Shown: positions 37,086 through 46,361, counted from the first letter of the stretch. The stretch: 64,000 nucleotides of DNA from Cytophagales bacterium CG12_big_fil_rev_8_21_14_0_65_40_12 (GCA_002786855.1 PCUU01000024.1:1-64000); one strand, 5' to 3'. Translations and numbers: made by a program. The notes: generated by a model not told the origin, from the letters alone.

Positions 37086-37220
37086 CTTGGTTTAACTTTT
37101 AATGATTTACTTAAACCCAATTCTCTACTAGCTAGTTGCATAATTGAATCCTCATCGCACAAGGTGATTCACCAGGTTGATCAATCAATTTAAAAAACAT
37201 TCAGTTATTAGAACGACAAT

Positions 37221-37251
37221 TTTGTTATCCGCGTTTGCTCTGCTAAATTGC
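37221..37251 (+). promoter_or_regulatory. Candidate Bacteroidota-type promoter of feoAB
   Basis: TTTG at 37221-37224, a 19-nt spacer, then TAAATTGC at 37244-37251. This fits the Bacteroidota -33 TTTG / -7 TAnnTTTG pattern with one mismatch. The predicted transcription start would be about 30 nt before the feoA GTG. A 10-bp palindrome ACTAGCTAGT (37127-37136) lies further upstream. No clear Fur box was found. Confidence 0.4.
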
Positions 37252-37285
37252 GGCTGTTTATAATTAATCTAAATAAGGATTACCT

Positions 37286-37507
37286 GTGAGAACCCTGGCC
37301 CAGCTCAAGAAACATGAGAAAGGAATCATCAAAGGATTTAATGATGACACCCTTTCGGTAAAACTAATGGAAATGGGCTGTTTACCCGGTACTGAAGTTT
37401 CTGTTGATTTGATCGCTCCATTTGGCGACCCTATCGCTATTGGCGTAGCAGGTTACTGCTTATCACTTCGAAAAAATGAGGCCGCTTGCATTATGATTGA
37501 GGAATAA
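37286..37507 (+). CDS. feoA: Ferrous iron transport protein A
   Basis: A 73-residue SH3-like cytoplasmic protein that accompanies FeoB. The family pattern is present: LKKHEKGIIKGF, LMEMGCLPGTEVSV, PFGDPIAIGVAGYCLSLRKNEA. The start is a GTG at 37286; no ATG fits. FeoB follows after 5 bp, so the two are co-translated. No feoC is present, as is usual outside gamma-proteobacteria. Confidence 0.94.
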   Translation: MRTLAQLKKHEKGIIKGFNDDTLSVKLMEMGCLPGTEVSVDLIAPFGDPIAIGVAGYCLSLRKNEAACIMIEE

Positions 37508-37512
37508 ATTCT

Positions 37513-39627
37513 ATGTCGAAGGCCGAAAAGATTAAGATCGCTCTTATTGGGAATCCAAATTCAGGTAAAACAACCTTGTTTAACCTATTGACTGGTTTAA
37601 ATCAGAAAACTGGTAATTTCCCCGGTGTTACAGTGGATAAAAAATCAGGTTTCTGTAAACTCCCAGATGGAACAGTAGCAGAAATAATTGACCTTCCTGG
37701 TACCTACAGTATTTACCCCAAAACGCTTGATGAACAGGTAGTACAGGACGTCCTACTTGACCTCGACCACCCTCAGCACCCAGATAAGGTGATCATTGTG
37801 GCGGACGCCTCGAACCTTAAAAGGAATTTACTTCTATTCACTCAAATTCGAGATTTAGGGATTCCGCTCATCTTGGTTTTGAACATGATGGATGTTGCGC
37901 AACTCAAAAAATTGAACATTGATTTACGAGGCCTTTCCATTGACCTTGGAGTAAAGATTGTTCCCACCAATTCCCATTCTGGCGATGGTATCAACGTTCT
38001 GAAAGAAGCCTTGACCCAATCGCTGATCAAGAGTAAGCGGCCTTTTTACGATACTTATTCTCTGGCGCCAAAAACCATTGATAAGATCAAGGAAGATTTT
38101 AGTTTGACGGAAGATTACCGGGCCTACCAATTCGCACAACAATCTGTCAGGTTAAATTTTTTAAGCCAATACCAAAAAGATGAGATCAATACTATAAAGA
38201 CCAATAATGGCTTTTATGACGTACCAACACAGTCGCAAGAAACACTAGGCAGGTATCAGCTGATTTCTGATATTGTCGATCGCAATATCATTAACTCAAA
38301 GGATCCGCTAAAAAAGTCCATCACTGAAAAAATTGATGCGGTGGTCACCCACGCTGTTTTTGGATACCTCATTTTCTTTTTGATGTTGATGCTCATTTTT
38401 CAGGCCATTTTTGCCTGGGCAGAAACCCCAATGAACTTGATTGAAGGAGGTATTGCTGAATTCAGCAATCTTGTAAAAGATGTGTTGCCAACAGACGTAA
38501 TTACCGACTTATTAACGGATGGAATCTTGGCTGGCTTGGCTGGAGTCCTCGTTTTCATTCCTCAAATTGCCATTCTGTTCGCCTTTATTGCGCTTTTAGA
38601 AGAAAGTGGGTACATGTCGAGGGCTGTTTTTCTGATGGACAAATTCATGAGAAAATTCGGCTTGAATGGAAAATCAGTTGTTCCGCTCATTAGCGGTATG
38701 GCCTGTGCGATTCCAGCCATCATGGCTACTCGAAATATTGAAAGTTGGAAGGACAGGCTCATCACAATTTTTGTGACTCCTTTTATGAGTTGTTCTGCAC
38801 GTTTACCCGTTTATGCCATACTGATCGGGCTCGTAGTGCCGAACGATACAGTACTGGGTTTTTTCAATCTTCAGGGTTTGGTTTTGCAAGGTCTTTACCT
38901 CTTGGGATTTATTGCAGCAATAGGTTCGGCTTTTGTCATGAAGTATATTCTTAAAACAAAAGAACGCGCCTACTTTATCATGGAGCTTCCTGGCTATAAA
39001 ATTCCGAGTTGGAAAAATATAGGCCTCACCATTTATGACAAATCAAGGACCTTTGTTTTCGAAGCAGGAAAAGTAATCATTGCCATTTCCATTATTTTGT
39101 GGGTGCTGGCTTCCTACGGATTCAACGAAAATTTCCAAAATGCCGAAACTAATGTTCGAGTAGAAATTGGTACGCAAGCCACTGACGAGGCATATGAAAT
39201 TGCTTTAAACGCCTATAAACTCGAACATTCAATCGCGGGATCATTCGGTAAATTCATCGAACCTGTGATCAGACCATTGGGCTATGACTGGAAAATCGGA
39301 ATAGCCTTGATTACCTCTTTTGCTGCTCGTGAAGTCTTTGTGGGTACCATGTCTACAATCTATAGCATTGGTGCGAGTGATGACGATGAAACCACTATAA
39401 GAGAAAAGCTTAGTGAAGAAAAAAATGCCCAAACAGGAGAGCCCATGTATTCGCCAGCGGTTGCTTTTTCATTGATGGTTTTCTATGCTTTTGCTATGCA
39501 GTGCATGAGCACTTTGGCGGTTGTTTACCGCGAAACCAAAGGATGGAAATGGCCAATGATTCAAATGGTCTACATGACGGCTGTAGCCTATCTGTCTGCG
39601 CTGTTGGTATATAACCTATTTTCCTAA
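37513..39627 (+). CDS. feoB: Ferrous iron transporter FeoB
   Basis: A 704-residue Fe(II) permease of the inner membrane. The N-terminal G-protein domain carries G1 GNPNSGKT (13-20), the switch TGNFPGVTVDKKSG, G3 DLPGTYSIYP and G4 LNMMD. A helical GDI-like spacer follows, then the membrane core with two Gate motifs around AGVLVFIPQIAILFAFIALLEESGYMSRAVF and FMSCSARLPVYA, and the late FAAREVFVGTMSTIYSIG. Length is normal. It sits directly behind feoA and probably works under low-oxygen or iron-limited conditions. The 3' end overlaps the convergent STN-domain gene by 12 bp. Confidence 0.96.
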   Translation: MSKAEKIKIALIGNPNSGKTTLFNLLTGLNQKTGNFPGVTVDKKSGFCKLPDGTVAEIIDLPGTYSIYPKTLDEQVVQDVLLDLDHPQHPDKVIIVADASNLKRNLLLFTQIRDLGIPLILVLNMMDVAQLKKLNIDLRGLSIDLGVKIVPTNSHSGDGINVLKEALTQSLIKSKRPFYDTYSLAPKTIDKIKEDFSLTEDYRAYQFAQQSVRLNFLSQYQKDEINTIKTNNGFYDVPTQSQETLGRYQLISDIVDRNIINSKDPLKKSITEKIDAVVTHAVFGYLIFFLMLMLIFQAIFAWAETPMNLIEGGIAEFSNLVKDVLPTDVITDLLTDGILAGLAGVLVFIPQIAILFAFIALLEESGYMSRAVFLMDKFMRKFGLNGKSVVPLISGMACAIPAIMATRNIESWKDRLITIFVTPFMSCSARLPVYAILIGLVVPNDTVLGFFNLQGLVLQGLYLLGFIAAIGSAFVMKYILKTKERAYFIMELPGYKIPSWKNIGLTIYDKSRTFVFEAGKVIIAISIILWVLASYGFNENFQNAETNVRVEIGTQATDEAYEIALNAYKLEHSIAGSFGKFIEPVIRPLGYDWKIGIALITSFAAREVFVGTMSTIYSIGASDDDETTIREKLSEEKNAQTGEPMYSPAVAFSLMVFYAFAMQCMSTLAVVYRETKGWKWPMIQMVYMTAVAYLSALLVYNLFS

Positions 39628-41112
39628 ATCTTCCTTTTCAGCTGGTTTGTAGTTCAGCGGTAATTTCACTGAAAAACCTCCCCAAGTCCACCAACCTAAG
39701 TATAAGGCTGATCGCTTGCTGGTAAAGTAGCCTGGAAAAGAAACAATCGGGTCTTCTTCGCCTTGGAAAAGGATCACCGACTTTTGAAAGAGAGGCACAT
39801 CACTAATATCTAAGCCCACCACTTGATAACTGGTTAGGCTTTGGTCGTTAGATAATGAAATGGTGGAACGAGATTTTTGATCGGTGTACTTATAATTACC
39901 CGTCTTGGATTTACTTCTATAAAGCTTTTTGTATTCTTCATCTTCGAAGCCGTCTTTGTAAGTCACTTCAATATCTGATTTCACTGAGAGCTTATATTCA
40001 AATTCCTTATCCGTTTTGGTCAATACCAAAATTTCTGAAACAGGAGCAGGGTTCAATGGGGTACTATATTCTGAGGTGACTGAATCAAACTGCACCGTGT
40101 TTACCATAAAACCCTCTTCCAAAGTTCTATTTTGTATCAATGCATTCAAAAAATGATTTACCGAACCATAGTAGGCCTTCTCTCTGGCTTCGTCCCACTT
40201 TTTGTTCTGTTTTTTAGATTTGGCTTCTAACTCTTTAAACTGTGCCTTTCCAATCGTAGTTTTAATGCCATTGCTAAAAGTAAATTGCTCCAGCAAATAG
40301 CCAATTCTGTAGCCCATTGCATTATTTTCGACAAAGAGCAGATCATTTGCGATTACTTCGTAAGTGTCCAAAGAATCGACCACATAAAATTCCAAGACCT
40401 CTGGATTCACAATTCGACAGTCCTTAGCATTGCTATCTCGCCCTAAAAAATCTTGTTCAAAGCGCTTCAGTAACCTTCTGTCTTTGCGCCTTTGTGCCCT
40501 AGTTTTTGTGCCAACCACTTGAAAAGCGTCAAGGGCCTTTTCTTCAATATTCAATTCAATAATATACCGCCCGTTATCCAAACCTTGACCATTATTAAAC
40601 CTAATCGTCTTGGAAGTATAGCCCACATAAGAAATTACAAGGTTGAACGCGATGTAGGGAATGTCTTTAATTTCAAATTCACCATTAAGGTCAGTGGCTA
40701 CACCTAGCGTACTGTTGTCGATAAAAACATTGGCATAAGGAAGAGGTGCTTGTGTAACCTCGTCTACTACCCTACCAGAAATGACCCTATCTGTCAATTC
40801 CCTCTTCAGGATAACAATTGTTCCATTGACCTCTCTGAAATACAAGTTGGCGTCATCTAGTAAATCGGTTAAAATCTTTCTTAGTGGAACACGATCATAA
40901 TCCCCAGTTATTCTTTCGATCCTGGGAATGATGGTAGTGTTATAGGAAAAGTTGATCTGTGCCTGACGATTCAATTGACGTAAGGCAGCACTCAAGGATA
41001 CACTATTAAAGGAGATTGTAACATCACGGCTCAGAACTTGATTTACAACTTCCTGGGCCTGACTGCTAATACACCAAAATATGTAGATGGAAACCAAAAA
41101 TTTCCTGCGCAT
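39616..41112 (-). CDS. STN and CarboxypepD_reg-domain exported protein without a barrel
   Basis: A 498-residue exported protein (signal peptide 1-19, ending SSQAQ). Residues about 30-108 are an STN domain (VTISFNSVSLSAALRQLNRQAQINFSYN ... GTIVILKREL), the signalling domain of FecA-type receptors. Residues about 112-195 are a CarboxypepD_reg sandwich (SGRVVDEVTQAPLPYANVFIDN...LVISYVGYTSKTI). The remaining 300 residues are soluble-looking and include a charged segment around 300-320. No plug or TonB-receptor barrel follows. It is the third gene of a sigma/anti-sigma operon (8 bp after fecR), where a TonB receptor would be expected. Signalling without transport is the natural inference. Confidence 0.8.
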   Translation of the reverse strand: MRRKFLVSIYIFWCISSQAQEVVNQVLSRDVTISFNSVSLSAALRQLNRQAQINFSYNTTIIPRIERITGDYDRVPLRKILTDLLDDANLYFREVNGTIVILKRELTDRVISGRVVDEVTQAPLPYANVFIDNSTLGVATDLNGEFEIKDIPYIAFNLVISYVGYTSKTIRFNNGQGLDNGRYIIELNIEEKALDAFQVVGTKTRAQRRKDRRLLKRFEQDFLGRDSNAKDCRIVNPEVLEFYVVDSLDTYEVIANDLLFVENNAMGYRIGYLLEQFTFSNGIKTTIGKAQFKELEAKSKKQNKKWDEAREKAYYGSVNHFLNALIQNRTLEEGFMVNTVQFDSVTSEYSTPLNPAPVSEILVLTKTDKEFEYKLSVKSDIEVTYKDGFEDEEYKKLYRSKSKTGNYKYTDQKSRSTISLSNDQSLTSYQVVGLDISDVPLFQKSVILFQGEEDPIVSFPGYFTSKRSALYLGWWTWGGFSVKLPLNYKPAEKEDLGK

Positions 41113-41120
41113 GCACCAAT

Positions 41121-42113
41121 TTAATTAGTACATTTCTTTCCATCTAATATTATTCGATTTTCTTTGAAGGACTTTACTTCTATGTTTGGGAAGGTGATAT
41201 CGATCAAATCGACAATTTCTTTGATAGATTTATTCTCATAAGTACCTGTAATCGGGCAGTTACCAATTTCTTTGTTATACTCAATTTCAACCCAATAAGC
41301 ATCTTCAAGATTTTTGATCACCTCGGCTAAGGTTGTATTTTCAAACTCAAACTTTCTTGTCCACCAACCACTGAAATTGACATTTTTGATTAAATCCTTT
41401 GTTATTGATTGGCCTTCTTTATCCATTTTGGCCATTTCGCCCTTAGCCACTTGTTCTATAATCCCATTGTTTTTTACTGAGGAGAATTCAACGTTCCCTT
41501 CGGTTACGTTCAGTTCAATGTCGCTGTCTGAATAAGAAGTAAGATTAAAGCTTGTGCCTAAAACTTTTACTTTCGAATTGCCCGCCAGAATTATGAAGGG
41601 GAGATTTTCGTTCTTCACCACATCAAAATTGGCCTCGCCTACCAGCGTAACCGTTCTATTGCTATCTCCAAAATCTGAAGAAATTTTTAGACTTGATTTG
41701 GCATTCAACTTAACAACTGAGCCATCTGGTAAATTATATTCCTTAAAACTGTTGGCAGACGAAGTGAACTCTAACGATGAGCTTTCTTCAGAAGAATCAA
41801 TTTCTACTTTGTTGTTCATCACTAAAAAACCAGCAACAGCAATTACTAGCAGGGCAGCGGCAATTTTGAGAAAACTATATCGAGGTCTTTCCATCGGAAC
41901 TACCCTTGTTTTGGTAGTTCTGCGATTTACTTTATTCCAAGCCGCTTCAGTATTGAACATAACGGAGCCGTTCTCACTTGTCAAATCATAGATCAGTGAT
42001 TGCGCCTCGAGTTCGAGTTTAAGCTGCTCATCATCAACGAGTTGATTTTCGAAATCAGCCCTCTCTTTAGCATTTAGTTCATCGGCTAGATATTTAGCCA
42101 CTAACTCTTCCAT
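41121..42113 (-). CDS. FecR-type anti-sigma factor
   Basis: A 330-residue membrane regulator. The cytoplasmic N-terminal helical part (1-75: EELVAKYLADELNAKERADFENQLV) sequesters the sigma factor. A single transmembrane helix lies at about 84-102 (IAAALLVIAVAGFLVM). The periplasmic FecR domain (about 115-225: YNLPDGSVVKLNAKSSLKIS; VTLVGEANFDVVKNENLPF) and a C-terminal STN-like domain (DUF4974, about 255-328) follow. It lies 50 bp after the sigma gene and 8 bp before the STN-protein gene, as expected for a cell-surface signalling operon. Confidence 0.93.
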   Translation of the reverse strand: MEELVAKYLADELNAKERADFENQLVDDEQLKLELEAQSLIYDLTSENGSVMFNTEAAWNKVNRRTTKTRVVPMERPRYSFLKIAAALLVIAVAGFLVMNNKVEIDSSEESSSLEFTSSANSFKEYNLPDGSVVKLNAKSSLKISSDFGDSNRTVTLVGEANFDVVKNENLPFIILAGNSKVKVLGTSFNLTSYSDSDIELNVTEGNVEFSSVKNNGIIEQVAKGEMAKMDKEGQSITKDLIKNVNFSGWWTRKFEFENTTLAEVIKNLEDAYWVEIEYNKEIGNCPITGTYENKSIKEIVDLIDITFPNIEVKSFKENRIILDGKKCTN

Positions 42114-42163
42114 TATTCTGTTCTTACTGTCAGATTATGTAACAACCCTGACTATTTATTCCC

Positions 42164-42736
42164 CTATAAAAAAACCACAAGTGGCAGAAAAAAAATCAAA
42201 TAATCTTTAAGCCCCTCTCTAAGAATCCTCAATGCTTTACCCATGTGCACCTCCACTGTCTTTTTGGAGATCCCTAATTCATCCGCAATTTCGTGATATT
42301 TTAAGCCTTCCTCCCTACTCATTCTGAAAACTTTTTGACACTGAGGAGGCAAACTTTCCAAGGACTCCTCAATCCGCTTCTGAAGCTCAAAATCAGGTTG
42401 ATGACTTACGTAATTGGCCTTAAGACTCTCTATAGAGTCTTGTTGCCTGCTGGCATAATTCGATACAACTTTTTGATGCTTAATGTAATTGAGTGCTGTG
42501 TTGTGGGCCGACCTGAAGAGATATGACTTAAAACTGATGTCTTCTCTCATCATTTCCCGCTTCTCCCAAAGGTTTACGAACGTGCTTTGAACAATCTCTT
42601 CGGCAGTATCCGGATCGCGGATAATCCTGTGCACGTAACGACAGGTTGCCTGATAGTGCTCGTTGAACAAATGTTCAAAGGCCTTTCTATCTCCTTTTGA
42701 AAATGCAGCAAGTAGTTGACTCTCGTTAATCGACAC
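42164..42736 (-). CDS. FecI-like ECF sigma factor
   Basis: A 190-residue ECF sigma-70 factor of the Bacteroidota family. Region 2 spans about 10-80 (FEHLFNEHYQATCRYVHRII; PDTAEEIVQSTFVNLWEKR). Region 4 spans about 120-175 with a helix-turn-helix (LPPQCQKVFRMSREEGLKYHEIADELGISKKTVEVHMGKAL). The hydrophobic C-terminal tail (IFFLPLVVFL) is common in this family. It heads the sigma-fecR-STN operon and presumably drives its own genes and perhaps an unlinked transporter. The operon is divergent from the MutS-related gene. Confidence 0.93.
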   Translation of the reverse strand: MSINESQLLAAFSKGDRKAFEHLFNEHYQATCRYVHRIIRDPDTAEEIVQSTFVNLWEKREMMREDISFKSYLFRSAHNTALNYIKHQKVVSNYASRQQDSIESLKANYVSHQPDFELQKRIEESLESLPPQCQKVFRMSREEGLKYHEIADELGISKKTVEVHMGKALRILREGLKDYLIFFLPLVVFL

Positions 42737-42905
42737 GCAATGATGCTTTAAAGGCGTTGAAGTTAAAAAGAAAAAACAAATTCCAATGGACTGAAATGCT
42801 CACAACAATTAATTAAGTTTTTGAGTAAAACTCTGAATCGCTAATGATAAGTTTGATGATTCTTTTGAGGATTCATTTCAAAACTAAGATCAAGCAACGC
42901 TGCAA

Positions 42906-44693
42906 ATGAAAAACACCTATACCCAAAGAGTTTCCTTATTCCAAACTGAAAAGGATGCTTTAAAAAAGCAATACACTACGCTAGCTTGGCTTCGGGTAAT
43001 CTTATTTTTTGTGGCAATTATTTTGATCACGATTAGCGCCAACGCCAAGGTAACCGAGGGAATCACAATAACTATTATCGCTTTTATAGTGACCTTTTTC
43101 TATTTGTTTAGGAAACACCTCTCGGTTAAAACAGCCCTATCCTTAAAAGAAGCATTATTAAAAATCAATGAAGAAGAGCTTTTAAGACTTGACATGAAGT
43201 TTTCGTCTCTGGATGCGGGTACTGAATTTATCCAGCCAACGCATGAATACCATATCGACCTAGATATTTTCGGAAAGCATTCCATATTCCAGTTGCTGAA
43301 TAGAACCTCTACAGAATTTGGAAAGCGCACATTGGCAAAGTGGTTGAGTGTGCCCGCGAATAAGACCGAGATTCTGGAGAGACAAGCGGCAATCAAGGAA
43401 GTATCGGGATTAATTGATTGGAGACAAAATATTCAGGCTGCTGGAATTGCCTTTAAGAAGGAGACGGCCAGCGTATTTCCGCTACTGACATGGGTCAAAA
43501 CCAAAAACACAATTTTGGGCCAAAAATTTTATCATCTGGCTTTAGCTATTGTTCCCATTTTGTCACTGTTATCTATTCTGGCAACTGCTTTGGGCTTTGT
43601 CCCTATCGGAGCCCCCTTTCTAATGATTGTTGTGAACATGGCTATTTTGGCTACTACATTTCAGCGTGCCAATGAAATATACAAGCAAACCATCGAAAGC
43701 AATAAAGTGCTCCTTTCCTATCAAGTGCAGATTAAACTGATCGAAAATCAAGATTTCAATTCTGATTTGATGAGGAAATTGAAGGCCCGCTTGAATAGCA
43801 AAAGCGACAAGGCCTCTAAAGTGATCCAAGAACTTCAATTCATTTTGGACAACCTTCATAACAGAGCCAATCTCATGTATCACCTTTTCAATTTCTTGTT
43901 TATTCTCGATGTCTATTGGTTGATTCGGGCAGAACGTTGGAAGAAAAAAACCCAAGATGACATCGGGGCTTGGTTCGAAGCCATTGGAGAAATTGAAGCA
44001 ATTAGCAGCATAGGCGCTTTCCATTTTTCAAATCCTGAATTCTCATTTCCAACCATCAGCGAAACTCCGTTCGATATTAAGGCTACGGACATGGGCCACC
44101 CCATGATCAATCCATTAAAACGAGTGAGCAATGATTTCGACTTTAGTGGAAAGGGAGGTATTTGTTTGATAACTGGTTCTAATATGAGCGGAAAGAGTAC
44201 ATTTTTAAGGACAGTTGGGGTCAATTCTGTATTGGCCTTAATGGGTGCTCCAGTTTGCGCTCAAAGCATGCAGATTTCAAAACTCCAAGTTTTTACGAGC
44301 ATGCGTACTCAAGATGACTTAGAAGAAAGTGTGTCATCATTTTACGCTGAACTTAAAAGACTAAAGCAGCTTTTAGGCTCTATCAATAATGAATTACCAA
44401 CGCTCTTCATGGTTGATGAGGTGCTCAAAGGTACAAACTCAGAAGACCGACATACAGGAGCTACCGCCTTGATAAAGCAATTGAACAAAGCCTATGCTTT
44501 TGGCTTTGTATCAACACATGATTTAACACTTGGCACAATTACGACTGAACTTCAAGGCATCAAAAACTATAGTTTCAATAGTGTGATCGAAAACGATGAC
44601 ATCATCTTTGATTATACCCTCACCCCAGGCATTTGCAAAAGCTTTAATGCAACTAAATTGATGCAGAAAATGGGTATAGAAATTATTGATTAA
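42906..44693 (+). CDS. Membrane-anchored MutS-related ATPase
   Basis: A 595-residue MutS-family protein that keeps the clamp/core and ATPase domains but lacks the mismatch-reading domain. Predicted membrane helices lie at about 28-45 and 50-66, and a hydrophobic hairpin at about 205-250. The ATPase has Walker A GSNMSGKST, Walker B and D-loop MVDEVLKGTNSEDRHTGA and the switch STHDLTLG. These membrane MutS homologs occur widely in Bacteroidota, and no repair function has been shown for them to my knowledge. It precedes purK by 28 bp on the same strand; whether they share a transcript is unclear. Confidence 0.82.
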   Translation: MKNTYTQRVSLFQTEKDALKKQYTTLAWLRVILFFVAIILITISANAKVTEGITITIIAFIVTFFYLFRKHLSVKTALSLKEALLKINEEELLRLDMKFSSLDAGTEFIQPTHEYHIDLDIFGKHSIFQLLNRTSTEFGKRTLAKWLSVPANKTEILERQAAIKEVSGLIDWRQNIQAAGIAFKKETASVFPLLTWVKTKNTILGQKFYHLALAIVPILSLLSILATALGFVPIGAPFLMIVVNMAILATTFQRANEIYKQTIESNKVLLSYQVQIKLIENQDFNSDLMRKLKARLNSKSDKASKVIQELQFILDNLHNRANLMYHLFNFLFILDVYWLIRAERWKKKTQDDIGAWFEAIGEIEAISSIGAFHFSNPEFSFPTISETPFDIKATDMGHPMINPLKRVSNDFDFSGKGGICLITGSNMSGKSTFLRTVGVNSVLALMGAPVCAQSMQISKLQVFTSMRTQDDLEESVSSFYAELKRLKQLLGSINNELPTLFMVDEVLKGTNSEDRHTGATALIKQLNKAYAFGFVSTHDLTLGTITTELQGIKNYSFNSVIENDDIIFDYTLTPGICKSFNATKLMQKMGIEIID

Positions 44694-44721
44694 ATTTGCG
44701 CGCATTCCACAAATTTGAGCT

Positions 44722-45861
44722 ATGTCGCCATTTGATTCTGATTATAAAATAGGTGTTTTAGGAGGAGGCCAATTGGGCCGAATGATGATTCAATCCGCGA
44801 TTGATTTCAACTTCAATGTGCATGTGCTCGACCCTGATGCCAATGCTCCTTGCAAAACCATTGCAACTTCGTTTACGCATGGTTCGCTCACTGACTTTGA
44901 TACTGTCTATGCCTTCGGGAAAGACAAAGATGTGGTTACGATTGAAATTGAAAACGTGAATACAGATGCCTTAAAGGCTCTTGAACGCGAAGGGGTCAGT
45001 GTTTTTCCTCAGCCAGAATTGATCGAGTTGATTCAAAATAAGACACTTCAGAAAAAATTCTACCTCGAAAACGCTATTCCAACTGCCTCCTTTATTGAAA
45101 CGGCCAATAAATCAGAAGTGGCTCAACATAAGGACTTCTTACCTTTTGTGAACAAATTAGCCACAGGAGGCTATGATGGTCGCGGAGTACAGGTGATCAG
45201 GACAGAGCAAGATTTTGCCAAAGCCTTTGATGCACCTGGTTTTGTTGAAAAACTAATCCCTTTTGAAAAGGAAATCGCAGTGATCGCTGCCCGAAATCAA
45301 AACGGTGAAGTAAAATGCTACCCAACTGTGGAAATGGTTTTCCATCCCGAGCATAATTTGGTCGAATATCTATTTTCTCCTGCGGTAATTTCCATCGAAA
45401 TAGAAGAAAAGGCACAGGCAATTGCTCAAAATTTAATTGAAAAATTAGGTTTAGTTGGGCTATTGGCCATTGAAATGTTTTTGACAAAAGAGGGTGAAAT
45501 ATTGGTCAATGAAATTGCGCCACGAACCCACAATAGTGGACACCAAACGATAGAAGGAAATGAAACTTCTCAGTTCGAACAGCATTTAAGGGCCATTTTA
45601 AACCTTCCATTGGGCAGTACTAAAATCAAAACGCCAGCCGCCATGATCAATCTTTTAGGTGAAGACGGCTTTGAGGGCTTCGCGAAATATGAAGGTATGA
45701 ATCAAGTGCTTGGCCATAATGGTGTTCATGTTCATTTGTACGGAAAAAAAATCACAAAGCCATTCCGAAAAATGGGACATGCTACCGTCACGGCTACAGA
45801 AGCAGAAGGTTTGCGAGAAAAAGTTAACTTCGTAAAACAGCATTTAAAAATTAAAGCATGA
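44722..45861 (+). CDS. purK: 5-(carboxyamino)imidazole ribonucleotide synthase
   Basis: A 379-residue ATP-grasp enzyme that carboxylates aminoimidazole ribonucleotide with bicarbonate and ATP in purine synthesis. The N-terminal fold begins with KIGVLGGGQLGRMMIQSA. The ATP-grasp region contains NKLATGGYDGRGVQVI, FEKEIAVIAARNQNGE and the metal/ATP-binding NEIAPRTHNSGHQTIEG. Its TGA overlaps the purE ATG (4 nt), so the two sequential enzymes are made together. Confidence 0.96.
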   Translation: MSPFDSDYKIGVLGGGQLGRMMIQSAIDFNFNVHVLDPDANAPCKTIATSFTHGSLTDFDTVYAFGKDKDVVTIEIENVNTDALKALEREGVSVFPQPELIELIQNKTLQKKFYLENAIPTASFIETANKSEVAQHKDFLPFVNKLATGGYDGRGVQVIRTEQDFAKAFDAPGFVEKLIPFEKEIAVIAARNQNGEVKCYPTVEMVFHPEHNLVEYLFSPAVISIEIEEKAQAIAQNLIEKLGLVGLLAIEMFLTKEGEILVNEIAPRTHNSGHQTIEGNETSQFEQHLRAILNLPLGSTKIKTPAAMINLLGEDGFEGFAKYEGMNQVLGHNGVHVHLYGKKITKPFRKMGHATVTATEAEGLREKVNFVKQHLKIKA

Positions 45862-46361
45862 CAACTCCGCTAGTAGGTATTATAATGGGCAGCCAGTCCG
45901 ATTTAAAAATTATGTCGGAGGCGGCAAAAGTGCTAGAAGAATTAGGAGTGCCTTTTGAGTTAACCATTGTTTCTGCACATAGAACTCCTCATAGAATGGT
46001 GGAATATGCTGAAAGCGCAACTAAAAAAGGCTTAAAAGTAATTATTGCTGGAGCAGGTGGCGCTGCACATTTGCCTGGGATGGTTGCCTCGCTTACAACT
46101 TTGCCTGTGATTGGCGTCCCCGTAAAATCTAGTAACTCCATTGACGGTTGGGATTCTGTGCTTTCAATTTTGCAAATGCCAGGAGGGGTTCCTGTAGCCA
46201 CCGTGGCTTTAGATGGTGCTAAAAATGCCGGGATCCTTGCCGCTCAAATCGTTGGAACCTTTGATGAGCAAGTCGCTAAAAATTTAGTCGATTTTAAAAA
46301 TGGCCTAAGGGAAAAAGTGGAGGAGAGCATTGAGTACATCCAGAAAAATGGATGGAAATAA
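45858..46361 (+). CDS. purE: N5-carboxyaminoimidazole ribonucleotide mutase
   Basis: A 167-residue class I PurE that moves the carboxylate from N5 to C4 of the ribonucleotide made by PurK. Signatures are GIIMGSQSDLKIMSEA (phosphate loop), VSAHRTPHRMVEYA (catalytic His) and IAGAGGAAHLPGMVASLTTLPVIGVPV. It overlaps purK by 4 nt. The class I assignment agrees with the adjacent purK. Confidence 0.97.
   Translation: MTTPLVGIIMGSQSDLKIMSEAAKVLEELGVPFELTIVSAHRTPHRMVEYAESATKKGLKVIIAGAGGAAHLPGMVASLTTLPVIGVPVKSSNSIDGWDSVLSILQMPGGVPVATVALDGAKNAGILAAQIVGTFDEQVAKNLVDFKNGLREKVEESIEYIQKNGWK

Noticed and set aside
37127-37136. ACTAGCTAGT palindrome as a Fur-type operator of feoA
   Set aside because: A 10-bp palindrome without resemblance to known Fur, DtxR or Fnr sites; likely chance in AT-rich DNA.
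41554-41991. 145-codon ORF antisense to the FecR gene
   Set aside because: Its composition mirrors the FecR coding strand; an overlap by-product rather than a gene.
44691-44698. TAAATTTG -7-like box before purK
   Set aside because: No TTG/TTTG is found 19-21 bp upstream, so only half of the promoter pattern is present.
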